From the NCBI GenBank assembly GCA_018401355.1, contig JAGYLD010000007.1, positions 1 through 60,597 of the forward strand: 60,597 bases of DNA. The letters are read 5' to 3'. The stretch's first letter is position 1, and each line of letters begins with the position of its first letter. The notes under the pieces are model-generated. The model was not told the origin of the DNA and did no database searches. It worked only from the letters and a program-made list of their open reading frames with translations. Shown in pieces: positions 9,476 to 18,072 of the stretch. Source of the stretch: Bacteroidales bacterium (GTDB lineage: Bacteria; Bacteroidota; Bacteroidia; Bacteroidales; B18-G4). A program made the position numbers and the translations under genes.

Positions 9476-11575
9476 ATGCAGTTTTCTAAAAAACTCCTTT
9501 TTTTTATTCCGGTAATGATTATTCTGTATGAAATTGGCTTTTCCCGGGATTTTCCAAGGATTGAAGATCCGGCAATCAGAATAAATCAATCAGGGCTGAT
9601 TATTTCTGAAGTCTGTGATCCGGCTGATCAATACAAAGGCCGGTTTGTTGAACTGTATAATGCAGGTCAGGTATCCATTGATTTTAGTACAGATACCTGG
9701 TATCTGAGCAGACAAGCCAACGGTTCAACCTGGGCTGATGTTATCCTTGAAGGAATTATCTTTCCAGGTGAATGCCATATCATTGCCAAAAACACTGATG
9801 ATTTTCTGAATATTTATGGATTTTCACCGGAACAATCCAGTGGCATTATTTCTGGTAATGGAGATGATGGATATTATTTGTTTTCCGGGGGTGATCATTC
9901 GACCGGTATCATGGAAGATGCCTATGGTGTTGTTGATCAGGATGGGACCGGCGAACCATGGGAATATCTTGATTCTAAGGCTGTAAGAAGGTTTGAGGTG
10001 GTGCATCCAAACTGTGTCTGGACATCAGGTGAGTGGAGCATTTTCCCTGATGCAAACACAAATTTGATGACGCCCGGAATCCATAAAGAGTACTTTTCCT
10101 GGAATGGAGCATATTCTGATGATTGGAATTATCCGGGTAACTGGGACTTTTCCGGAAATGAAGAATTTATCCCGGATGTTTCTTGCATTGTGTCTTTCCC
10201 CAATGTAGCTGATAATTGGCCGGCACTAACAGACACTGCATTTGTCCATTCATTGTTTTTATGTTCTGACAGTCTCAATGCTAGCTCGCTGCTTGGTCAT
10301 GAAAAATTATTTGTCGACAGCCTTGTTACAGCCAGATATTCATTAACCGGTGGCAATGCAGTGAAGGAAGATGATCCGGATGCAGTTTATCACTTTTTAA
10401 CTTCAGTGGTTACAAATCCGGAAGCAGGCAACGTTTTTCCTCCTTCCGCTTTTGTAAGGTCCTGGAATGAACCGCTGCAGGAGTGGTTCAACCTGTCGGG
10501 AATGGATACGCTCTGGCCTGGTTTAGGCTATTCTGTCTATTTGCCGGATGGCCCGGATACAATAGTTTTCCAAGGCCGGTTTATTGCTGGTTCAGTAAGT
10601 CCGGCTATAGATTATACTCAGGGAGGTCCGGGAAACCCGGATTATAATGGCTATAATCTTGTGGGAAATCCATATCCCTCTTGTATCGATTGGGATGAAG
10701 GTTCATGGGTGAAAACCAATATTGATGCCTCTATTGCATTATGGAGCCAGGATTATGGAGGCTATATTTATTGGAATGGTACAATCGGAGGCCTATCTGA
10801 TGGTATTATTCCATCAGGACAGGGTTTCTTTGTCAGAGCAAATGATTTATTGCCTGAATTAACAATCCCTATGGATGCCAGGGTTGTTTGTAATGACCCA
10901 ATATTTGATGATCAGAAAACAGTTCCTGATCTTTTATGCCTAAGGATTTGTGGTGAATATGATTATTGTGATGAAATATATATTCATTTTAAAAAGAATG
11001 CTACCTGGGGCTACGACAATCAGGCAGATGCCAGAAAATTGTATGGCCTTGAAAACGCTCCGCAATTGTTATCGAGGGATGAAGATCAAAATGCTTTGGC
11101 CATTAATGTTGTTCCCCCTGATAATAAGTTTATTTCTGTCGATGTTGAATTTTTTACCGGCTACAATGGTGATTTTCAATTAACATCAACAGGTATAGAA
11201 TCTTTCGAACCTTTGGTATCCATTTTTATGGAGGATCATAAAACAGGTGAAATGATTGATCTTTTTAATCATAAATCCTATTCATTTTATTATAGCACAC
11301 AGGATGATCCTAAAAGATTTACACTGCATTTCTCCGGACTAACTGCAGAAGAGGAAGTGTCTGATAATGAGAAAATTAAAATTATTGGAAACACAATCCT
11401 GGTTGATTCTGATAATGGGAAAGCGCACATTGAGGTATATGATCTCAGCGGAAAGCTAATCTTTTCCAGGGAAATGAATAGGTTAGATCTCGACCATCTT
11501 AACATTAAAGGATTTTTTGTTCTCAGGGTAAAATGTGACAATAGCTATTTTATAAAAAAGATGATTGTATTATAA
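9476..11575 (+). CDS. Secreted lamin-tail-domain protein with T9SS sorting domain
   Basis: A 699-aa exported protein. An N-terminal hydrophobic signal (about 1-23) is followed by a lamin-tail (LTD) beta-sandwich domain (about 38-170, with 'GLIISEVCDPADQYKGRFVE' and 'FVELYNAG'). A long middle region follows, of the kind seen in large Bacteroidota surface proteins ('GYNLVGNPYPSCIDWD'). The last about 65 residues have the strand pattern of a type A T9SS sorting domain ('IEVYDLSGKLIFSREM', 'FFVLRVKC', final 'FIKKMIVL'). Probable fate is surface attachment or release through T9SS. In other proteins LTD domains occur with nucleases and adhesive domains; no enzymatic domain is visible here. It is transcribed just upstream of two mini-proteins. 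Confidence 0.8.
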   Translation: MQFSKKLLFFIPVMIILYEIGFSRDFPRIEDPAIRINQSGLIISEVCDPADQYKGRFVELYNAGQVSIDFSTDTWYLSRQANGSTWADVILEGIIFPGECHIIAKNTDDFLNIYGFSPEQSSGIISGNGDDGYYLFSGGDHSTGIMEDAYGVVDQDGTGEPWEYLDSKAVRRFEVVHPNCVWTSGEWSIFPDANTNLMTPGIHKEYFSWNGAYSDDWNYPGNWDFSGNEEFIPDVSCIVSFPNVADNWPALTDTAFVHSLFLCSDSLNASSLLGHEKLFVDSLVTARYSLTGGNAVKEDDPDAVYHFLTSVVTNPEAGNVFPPSAFVRSWNEPLQEWFNLSGMDTLWPGLGYSVYLPDGPDTIVFQGRFIAGSVSPAIDYTQGGPGNPDYNGYNLVGNPYPSCIDWDEGSWVKTNIDASIALWSQDYGGYIYWNGTIGGLSDGIIPSGQGFFVRANDLLPELTIPMDARVVCNDPIFDDQKTVPDLLCLRICGEYDYCDEIYIHFKKNATWGYDNQADARKLYGLENAPQLLSRDEDQNALAINVVPPDNKFISVDVEFFTGYNGDFQLTSTGIESFEPLVSIFMEDHKTGEMIDLFNHKSYSFYYSTQDDPKRFTLHFSGLTAEEEVSDNEKIKIIGNTILVDSDNGKAHIEVYDLSGKLIFSREMNRLDLDHLNIKGFFVLRVKCDNSYFIKKMIVL

Positions 11576-11590
11576 TGAAAATAATTGGTT

Positions 11591-11815
11591 ATGATAAAAA
11601 CATTACAAATATTGTATTTTCTGGTCTTGACATTTCTTGCTCAGCTTTATGCACAGCCAAATCCCGGTTATAACGGAAATGGTGATCCGGTTGGCGGTGA
11701 TCCGGTAGGCGGTGGCGCTCCTGTTGGCAGTATGCTCATTCCAATGTTGATTTACGCGATCATATTTAGTATATTTAAAGTTTCTTATAAACTTAGGAAG
11801 GGAAAGCCTGATTGA
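11591..11815 (+). CDS. Mini-protein: signal peptide, Gly-rich linker, TM helix, basic tail
   Basis: A 74-aa protein. Residues 1-21 are a signal peptide ending LAQLYAQ. A short Gly/Pro/Asp linker follows with a repeated unit (GDPVGGDPVGGGAPVG), then a transmembrane helix (about 48-62) and a positively charged tail (KLRKGKPD). This motif/TM/basic layout resembles short sorting-signal (PID-CTERM-like) proteins of Bacteroidota, whose processing enzyme is thought to be exosortase-like. I infer that similarity from the layout only. It is a paralog of the next gene. The ATG at 11591 is preferred over an upstream TTG. Confidence 0.65.
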   Translation: MIKTLQILYFLVLTFLAQLYAQPNPGYNGNGDPVGGDPVGGGAPVGSMLIPMLIYAIIFSIFKVSYKLRKGKPD

Positions 11816-11863
11816 AATTGTCTTATGGCTGATCAGTAATGGTATAAACTGGGATTAGTTTTT

Positions 11864-11871
11864 TATCTTTG
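11864..11871 (+). promoter_or_regulatory. -7 promoter box upstream of second mini-protein
   Basis: TATCTTTG matches TAnnTTTG exactly, 28 nt before the ATG at 11900. No good -33 TTTG is seen at 19-21 nt. Confidence 0.45.
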
Positions 11872-11899
11872 CTCCGCAACAGATTAATTTAATATTCTT

Positions 11900-12124
11900 A
11901 TGAGGAAAGTTTTGCATACGATACTGTTGTTTATTTTCCTGTTTTTTGGCCTTGGAATGATGTCTCAACCCTTGCCAGGACAAAACGGAGATGGTTCTTC
12001 TACCGGGGGAGATCCCATTGGTGGAGGTGCCAATATTGGAAGCGGGATTGCGGTTTTATTGGCCCTTGCTGCTGGATATGGCCTCAAAAAAATTTATGAT
12101 AACAGAAGAAAGCTGGAAGAATAA
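11900..12124 (+). CDS. Mini-protein paralog: signal peptide, Gly-rich linker, TM helix, basic tail
   Basis: A 74-aa protein with the same plan as its neighbour: signal peptide ending MMSQ (about 1-23), a linker with GDPIGGGANIGSG, a TM helix (about 49-60, AVLLALAAGYG) and a basic tail KKIYDNRRKLEE. The GYGxKKxYDxR ending is a pattern I associate with PID-CTERM-like sorting tails of Bacteroidota. With almost no mature domain besides the linker, the processed product would be a short Gly-rich peptide or a small membrane anchor. It has its own -7 box, and a bidirectional terminator follows. Confidence 0.65.
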   Translation: MRKVLHTILLFIFLFFGLGMMSQPLPGQNGDGSSTGGDPIGGGANIGSGIAVLLALAAGYGLKKIYDNRRKLEE

Positions 12125-12147
12125 TTTACACTGTTAAAATTATGTCT

Positions 12148-12180
12148 AAGCCCGCATTGTTTCAATGACGGGCTTTTTTA
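12148..12180. terminator. Bidirectional terminator between mini-protein and aspartate kinase
   Basis: AAGCCCGCATTG pairs with CAATGACGGGCTT across a TTT loop, with one bulged A, and TTTTTTA follows. The two genes converge here, and the hairpin's 3' side overlaps the kinase stop codon (12178-12180). It probably ends transcription from the left most strongly. Confidence 0.8.
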
Positions 12181-13455
12181 ATTTTCAACCAGCATCTGAA
12201 TGGTTGCCCGGCTTCTTTGCTCCAGGATGGTTTTCCTTTTTTTCAATACAAAATTGATGCTTTCTTCTGTAAAATGGCGGATCGTGATAAGTTCCAGGTT
12301 TTTGTTGAACTTAACATTAAAATCAGAAGATAATTCCTTCAGGAGTTTATCAATTTTATCGTTGTTATCCAGGCAAATAGAAAAACTCAGGGCAGAATTT
12401 TGCATGAGGTTAATTTTAATGTGGTTTTGGAGCAAAATCCTAAAGATGTTATAAAGATTATCTTCTCCTATGAAAGAATAGTCTTTTGGTGAAATGGAAA
12501 TTAAAACCTGATTGTTTTTAATGATGTAGGAAGTTACAGGTACTTCAACATAATCCTCTTCAATTACAGTTCCTTTTTTTTCAGGATGGACAAAAGATTT
12601 AACAAACAATGGAATTCTTTTGTTACGGAGAGGTTTGAGGGTTTTGTAATGAATGACCTTTGCCCCGTAATAAGCAAGTTCAATGGCTTCACCATAAGAA
12701 ATCCTGTCGATCAGTACTGCCTCAGGAATAATTTTTGGATCTGCGTTCATCAATCCTGGAACATCTTTCCAAATGTAACAAGCCCGGGCATTCAGGATGC
12801 TGGAAAAGATAGCTGCGGAGTAGTCCGATCCTTCTCTGCCAAGCGTAATAGATTTGCCATCAACTGTTCCGGCAATAAATCCCTGCGTTAAAACCATCTC
12901 ACCATTATTAAGAATTGGAGGGATGGCATTTGAAATGTATTCCTCGCTTAAATCCCAAAGGACTTTTCCTTCCCGGTAGGTATGATCAGCACGTATCAGG
13001 TTTCGCGCATCCAGCCATTTATTTTTAATTCCTGTATGATTGAGATATTGCGATACAAGTGTGGTAGAGAGCAATTCGCCAAATGGTACGATCATGTCGT
13101 ACACAAAATCGTATAAAATGTCTTTTGCCGGAGGTCCATCACCATTATCCGATATGATGCTTTCCAGTTTGTTAAAAATCAGAATCAGATCGCTTTCTTT
13201 ATCTTTTGATTCTTTCTTATACAATTTTTCAACAACCTGCAAATGCTCGTTTCTGATCTTATGAAAAATATCCATTAACTCAGGCCGGCCATAATAGTAA
13301 GCCTGGGTAAGTTTTTCCAGAGTGTTGGTTGTTTTTCCCATGGCTGATAAAATGATTACAGGAGGTTCATTGGTGTAATCTTTCAGGATATTAGCCATGT
13401 TCTTAACCCCTTCTGCATCCTTGACGGTCGCACCGCCAAACTTAAAAACTTTCAT
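12178..13455 (-). CDS. lysC: Aspartate kinase (monofunctional)
   Basis: A 425-aa kinase phosphorylating L-aspartate at the head of lysine, threonine, methionine and diaminopimelate synthesis. The nucleotide-binding start MKVFKFGGATVKD and 'ILSAMGKTTN' are typical, as are 'TQGFIAGTVDGKSITLGRE' with GREGSDYSAA (catalytic aspartokinase signature) and 'YIWKDVPGLMNADPKII'. The last about 130 residues would form the regulatory ACT region, so feedback control by an amino acid is likely. No homoserine dehydrogenase domain is fused. It is divergent from mfd with a short shared promoter region. Confidence 0.9.
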   Translation of the reverse strand: MKVFKFGGATVKDAEGVKNMANILKDYTNEPPVIILSAMGKTTNTLEKLTQAYYYGRPELMDIFHKIRNEHLQVVEKLYKKESKDKESDLILIFNKLESIISDNGDGPPAKDILYDFVYDMIVPFGELLSTTLVSQYLNHTGIKNKWLDARNLIRADHTYREGKVLWDLSEEYISNAIPPILNNGEMVLTQGFIAGTVDGKSITLGREGSDYSAAIFSSILNARACYIWKDVPGLMNADPKIIPEAVLIDRISYGEAIELAYYGAKVIHYKTLKPLRNKRIPLFVKSFVHPEKKGTVIEEDYVEVPVTSYIIKNNQVLISISPKDYSFIGEDNLYNIFRILLQNHIKINLMQNSALSFSICLDNNDKIDKLLKELSSDFNVKFNKNLELITIRHFTEESINFVLKKRKTILEQRSRATIQMLVEN

Positions 13456-13483
13456 CCTGGATCCTTTTATTTTATCAACTTTA

Positions 13484-13501
13484 GCAAAAGTAATACTTTT
13501 G
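13484..13501. promoter_or_regulatory. Back-to-back -7 boxes for lysC and mfd
   Basis: TACTTTTG occurs on the minus strand (13484-13491, facing the aspartate kinase) and on the plus strand (13494-13501, facing mfd), 2 nt apart. Each lies 26-28 nt from its start codon. Both match TAnnTTTG. Neither has a clear -33 TTTG, so the two promoters may overlap and compete. Confidence 0.5.
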
Positions 13502-13527
13502 CAAGATACTTGTTGTAAACATGGAAC

Positions 13528-16500
13528 GTGAAAACAATTGATTTAGCCGGTTTATTTTTAAAGGATGTAAGGATCCGGGATCTGAAACGATCTTTATCCG
13601 ATAAATCCTGTTCACATATCAAAGTGAAAGGATTAATAGGATCATCTTCTGCTATATTAGCCTCTTCAATAATAAACGAAATAGGTGGCACACATCTTAT
13701 AGTTTTAAATGATCGGGAATTGTCTGCTTATTTCTATAATGACCTGGAGAGCATGTTCGATGAGCGTGATAAGAATTATGCTCAAAAGAAAGCTTTGTAT
13801 TTTCCTTCGTCATATAAGAGGCCATCTGAACCTTTAAATAATGATAAATCCAATACACTTGCCCGGAGTGAAGTCTTAAACCGACTGATGAGCCCTGCAA
13901 GGAAGAAGATCGTTGTGACATATCCGGAAGCGATCACAGAAATGATCATTACAAGGCAAAGACTTTCTGGATATAATTTAAAGCTACAGGCAGGAGAAGA
14001 TATTTCACAGGATCGAATGATAGATGTACTTTACGAGAACGGTTTCGAGAGGGAAGATTTTGTCGTGTCGCCCGGACAATTTGCTGTCAGGGGTGGGATC
14101 GTGGATGTGTTTTCCTACTCAAATGATTATCCATTCAGAATTGAATTTGCAGGTGATGAGATAGAAACCATCAGAAGTTTCGATCCGGTTACCCAGTTAT
14201 CAAAAGAAAACTTTAAAAGGATTACCATACTGCCGGACGTTCATGACCGGGAAATGGCAGAAAAAAGATCCTCGTTGATCGACTTCCTTTCTAATGGAAG
14301 TTATGTTTGGATAGAAGATGTTCAACTGACATTAGATAAGATAGCTGCGGAGAAAGAGAGAATCATTAGGTTTTCTGAAAATCTTCAACCTGAGGAAGAA
14401 CAGATGATGGGTTTTCCGGAACTTGTTGACCCTGAAAAGTTAATTGATGATTTAAAAAGCCATATTCTGATTGAATTTGGAAAACAATTTACTAAAACCG
14501 ATGTGCCTGAGATCATCTTTCATCAAAAACCTCAACCTTCATTCAACAAGAATTTTGATTTACTGGTCGATGACCTGGATAAAAACACAAGTGAACAAGT
14601 TCAGAATATAATTCTATCTGATAATGCAAGACAGATTGAAAGGCTGTATGCAATCTTTGATGATATTCAGTTTAGATCTTCAAAAGCGAAAAACTTTTCA
14701 TATGACACTGTAAATATTTCCATACGTGAAGGTTTTATTGATAAAGATATGGGGATTGCATGCTATACTGACCATCAGATTTTTGATCGGTATCACCGTT
14801 TCCATTTAAAAGATTCATTTTCCAGGAAAGCATCGATCACCCTGAAGGATCTTTATGATCTGACACCCGGAGACTATGTGACCCATATAGATCACGGTGT
14901 TGGCCGTTTTGACGGATTGGAGAAAATTGATGTTAACGGGCGCCAGCAAGAAGCCATCCGGTTAATATATAAAAATAATGACTTGCTTTATGTCAGCATT
15001 CATTCTCTGCATCGAATTGCCAAATATGTAGGTAAGGAGGGATCTGTTCCACGTATCGATAAATTGGGATCTAATGCCTGGAACAAATTAAAAGCAAAGA
15101 CAAAGAAAAGGGTTAAGGATATAGCAAAAGACCTGATCAAGCTTTATGCCGAAAGAAGAACATCTAAAGGGTTTGGTTTTACCCCGGATACATATTTGCA
15201 AACAGAATTGGAAGCCTCCTTTATCTATGAAGATACACCCGATCAATATAAAGCCACGCAGGCCGTGAAGCAGGATATGCAGGAATCTTTCCCGATGGAC
15301 AGGCTTATTTGTGGTGATGTCGGTTTTGGTAAAACAGAAGTTGCCATAAGGGCGGCTTTCAAAGCAGTGGCGGATAATAAACAGGTTGCAATACTCGTCC
15401 CTACAACCATCCTTGCTCTTCAGCATTACAATACATTTAATGACAGGCTAAAGGAGTTTCCGGCAACCATTGAATATTTGAACCGCTTCAAATCTTCTGC
15501 TCAACAGAAAAAAATCATAGAGAAACTGAGCAATGGTGAAATTGATATTGTTGTTGGGACACACAGGGTCATTAGTCAGGATATAAAATTCAAAGATCTT
15601 GGATTGCTGATTATAGATGAAGAACAGAAATTTGGCGTTTCAGCAAAAGAAAGACTTAAGAAGATGCGTGTCAATGTTGATACCCTGACACTTACAGCAA
15701 CTCCAATCCCAAGAACACTGCAGTTTTCTCTGATGGGTGCCAGGGATTTGTCAATCATCAATACACCTCCACCCAACAGGCATCCTGTACATACTGAAAT
15801 ACGGAGTTTTGATGGGGAGATGATCCGGGATGTTGTTTACTATGAGTTGGACCGGGGTGGACAAGTGTTTTTTGTTCATAATCGTGTGCAGAATATTCTA
15901 GATGTTGAGCAAATGCTTCATAAGTTTTGTCCCGATGTACGGATTGCTGTTGCACACGGTCAAATGGACGGAAAGATCCTGGAAAAAGTCATGCTTGGTT
16001 TTATTAATCATGAATATGACATATTGCTTGCTACAACTATTATTGAATCCGGACTGGATATTCCCAATGTCAATACCATCATCATTAATGATGCCCACAA
16101 CTTTGGACTGAGCGATTTGCATCAGTTGAGAGGAAGGGTCGGAAGGGCAAACAGGAAGGCATTTTGTTATTTGTTGACGCCACCATTATCTGTTTTAACT
16201 CCGGAGGCCCGGAAAAGATTGAAAGCCATTGAAGAGTTCTCTGAACTTGGTAGTGGTTTTAATATTGCAATGCGGGATCTGGATATCAGGGGGGCAGGTA
16301 ACATTCTTGGAGCTGAACAAAGCGGTTTTATTTCGGAGATTGGGTTCGAGATGTATCACAAGATACTTGATGAAGCCATCCTGGAGCTGAAGGAAAATGA
16401 ATTTAAAGATTTTTTCCAGGAGGAAAATAGCGAAAGAGACCTGATCGCCGACTGCCAGATTGAAACCGACCTGGAGTTGTTGATACCGGATCTTTATGTA

Positions 16501-16908
16501 ACCAATATAGCAGAAAGGCTCAGCCTTTACAGATCCCTCAATAATGCGGTTTCTGAAGATGAGTTAAAGGAATTTGTTGGTAGCATGGAAGACAGGTTTG
16601 GCCCTGTTCCTGATCAGGTGCTTGGTTTGATAGATGCAATCAGACTCAGGTGGATCGCAAGAAAAGCGGGTTTTGAAAAGATCATCCTGAAGAATAACAG
16701 GATGATCATACAATTCATTACAGATCAGGATTCGCCATACTATCAAACTGAGATGTTCACCAGGATATTAAAATATGTCCAGGTGAATCCGCAAAAATGC
16801 CTTATGAAAGATAAAGGAAGTAAATTGTTTCTTACTGTCTATGAAATTAATGATGTATTAGCCTCTATTGAAGAAATAAAGAAAATGATCGCAATCACTG
16901 AGAATTAA
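13528..16908 (+). CDS. mfd: Transcription-repair coupling factor Mfd
   Basis: An 1126-aa superfamily 2 translocase that removes RNA polymerase stalled at DNA lesions and recruits UvrA. The N terminus resembles the UvrB-like damage module. The RNAP-interacting CarD-like region follows ('DYVTHIDHGVGRFDGL', about 450-530). The translocase has Walker A ICGDVGFGKTEVA (about 593-605), DEEQ box (IIDEEQKFGV), 'TLTATPIPRTL' and motif VI 'LRGRVGRANRKAFCY'. A C-terminal TRCF domain (about 1010-1110) completes it. The start is GTG at 13528: an ATG at 13521 meets a stop within 7 codons. The 3' end overlaps the convergent EEP gene by 14 bp. Confidence 0.95.
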   Translation: MKTIDLAGLFLKDVRIRDLKRSLSDKSCSHIKVKGLIGSSSAILASSIINEIGGTHLIVLNDRELSAYFYNDLESMFDERDKNYAQKKALYFPSSYKRPSEPLNNDKSNTLARSEVLNRLMSPARKKIVVTYPEAITEMIITRQRLSGYNLKLQAGEDISQDRMIDVLYENGFEREDFVVSPGQFAVRGGIVDVFSYSNDYPFRIEFAGDEIETIRSFDPVTQLSKENFKRITILPDVHDREMAEKRSSLIDFLSNGSYVWIEDVQLTLDKIAAEKERIIRFSENLQPEEEQMMGFPELVDPEKLIDDLKSHILIEFGKQFTKTDVPEIIFHQKPQPSFNKNFDLLVDDLDKNTSEQVQNIILSDNARQIERLYAIFDDIQFRSSKAKNFSYDTVNISIREGFIDKDMGIACYTDHQIFDRYHRFHLKDSFSRKASITLKDLYDLTPGDYVTHIDHGVGRFDGLEKIDVNGRQQEAIRLIYKNNDLLYVSIHSLHRIAKYVGKEGSVPRIDKLGSNAWNKLKAKTKKRVKDIAKDLIKLYAERRTSKGFGFTPDTYLQTELEASFIYEDTPDQYKATQAVKQDMQESFPMDRLICGDVGFGKTEVAIRAAFKAVADNKQVAILVPTTILALQHYNTFNDRLKEFPATIEYLNRFKSSAQQKKIIEKLSNGEIDIVVGTHRVISQDIKFKDLGLLIIDEEQKFGVSAKERLKKMRVNVDTLTLTATPIPRTLQFSLMGARDLSIINTPPPNRHPVHTEIRSFDGEMIRDVVYYELDRGGQVFFVHNRVQNILDVEQMLHKFCPDVRIAVAHGQMDGKILEKVMLGFINHEYDILLATTIIESGLDIPNVNTIIINDAHNFGLSDLHQLRGRVGRANRKAFCYLLTPPLSVLTPEARKRLKAIEEFSELGSGFNIAMRDLDIRGAGNILGAEQSGFISEIGFEMYHKILDEAILELKENEFKDFFQEENSERDLIADCQIETDLELLIPDLYVTNIAERLSLYRSLNNAVSEDELKEFVGSMEDRFGPVPDQVLGLIDAIRLRWIARKAGFEKIILKNNRMIIQFITDQDSPYYQTEMFTRILKYVQVNPQKCLMKDKGSKLFLTVYEINDVLASIEEIKKMIAITEN

Positions 16909-17947
16909 CTTTTTTAACCATAAAAAGATATACGGGGAAGTGATCACTATATCCTCCCAGATAAACCCCTCCGCCAAATGTTCTGAAAGGATAACCCTTG
17001 TATCTTCCTGATTGTTGTATTAGAAATTCTTTTGAGAATATTACGGGTTTGTATAGTTTAAAGCCTCCATTTTTGCCTGTTACAAGAGATTCTGATATGA
17101 TGATCATATCAAACAGATTCCAGACATCCCGGTAAGCAGTTGTGCCAATACCTTTTTTAAAAATTGGTTCATAGGGATTGTAAAGTTCTTCTTCCTTTAA
17201 TTTTTCTGTCTTCCCTGAAGCTTTTAGATGCTTTTTGATGCTGATGTCGGTGGGATTATCATTGAAGTCCCCCATCACGAATATTTTAGCATCCTGATAA
17301 ACCATGTTGAGGGAGTCGACAATATGCCTGGATAGGTCTGCAGCAGTTATTCTTCTGGGCTGTGAACGAGCTGTACCTCCACGGCGTGAAGGCCAGTGGT
17401 TTACGATAATGTGGATTGTATCTTTGTCTAAAACACCTGATACAACCAGTTGATCCCTGGTTTTAAAATCTATTAATTCCGGGATGCTGAGATTATATGA
17501 TTTTGTGTTAAAAGGCTGAAAATATTTTGGTTGATATATTAAGCCTACATCTACTCCTCTGTAATCAGGAGAATCATAATGAACTATTTTATAATTGCGT
17601 TTTTTCAGGGCAGGTGTCTTTATGAGCTCTTCCACCACATACTTGTTTTCTATTTCTGACAGACCCAGGATGGCAACTCCATCAGGTGTTATCTCAGTAC
17701 CCAATAGTGATATGACATGGGCCATATTTTCCAGCTTCTCACTGAATCTTTTGTTGGTCCATGCATTGGCCCCGTCAGGAAGGTATTCTTCATCATTCGT
17801 TTTCGGATCATTAATGGTGTCAAACAGGTTCTCAACATTATAAAACCCTATACAGGCCAATTTATATTCTTCTTTATCCTGGGCCATAGCTTCCCGAAGG
17901 ATCAAAAAAGAAAGAGTAATGAAGATCAGCGTGATTTTTTTATTCAT
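16895..17947 (-). CDS. Secreted endonuclease/exonuclease/phosphatase (EEP) family protein
   Basis: A 350-aa protein with an N-terminal signal peptide (1-22, ending AMAQ). EEP-fold active-site motifs appear in order: FYNVENLFDT (Asn), LSEIENKYVVEEL (Glu, metal), 'DYRGVDVGLIY' (Arg/Asp), NHWPSRRGG (catalytic His), MGDFNDNP (Asp/Asn) and SDHFPV (final Asp-His). The fold hydrolyses phosphodiesters in nucleic acids or other phosphate esters in a Mg-dependent way. With a signal peptide it should act in the periplasm or outside. It is divergent from a TonB-dependent receptor and DUF5689 lipoprotein, suggesting release of a phosphate- or nucleotide-containing nutrient. Confidence 0.85.
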   Translation of the reverse strand: MNKKITLIFITLSFLILREAMAQDKEEYKLACIGFYNVENLFDTINDPKTNDEEYLPDGANAWTNKRFSEKLENMAHVISLLGTEITPDGVAILGLSEIENKYVVEELIKTPALKKRNYKIVHYDSPDYRGVDVGLIYQPKYFQPFNTKSYNLSIPELIDFKTRDQLVVSGVLDKDTIHIIVNHWPSRRGGTARSQPRRITAADLSRHIVDSLNMVYQDAKIFVMGDFNDNPTDISIKKHLKASGKTEKLKEEELYNPYEPIFKKGIGTTAYRDVWNLFDMIIISESLVTGKNGGFKLYKPVIFSKEFLIQQSGRYKGYPFRTFGGGVYLGGYSDHFPVYLFMVKKVNSQ

Positions 17948-17973
17948 AATTACAATGCAAATTTTTAACTGGA

Positions 17974-17981
17974 CAAAAATA
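17974..17981 (-). promoter_or_regulatory. -7 promoter box of the EEP gene
   Basis: On the minus strand TATTTTTG matches TAnnTTTG, 26 nt before the start codon. No convincing -33 element is seen. Confidence 0.4.
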
Positions 17982-18001
17982 TAACATACTTGAAGAAAAA
18001 C

Positions 18002-18034
18002 TGTGCTTTCATAAAATTGAATTGATTAATTTTG
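18002..18034 (+). promoter_or_regulatory. Promoter of the TonB-dependent receptor
   Basis: TGTG (one mismatch to TTTG), a 21-nt spacer and a perfect TAATTTTG (18027-18034). The ATG is 38 nt downstream. Confidence 0.5.
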
Positions 18035-18072
18035 CCCGGAGCACTTGTTGAACTGAAAATCAATATTTAGAT

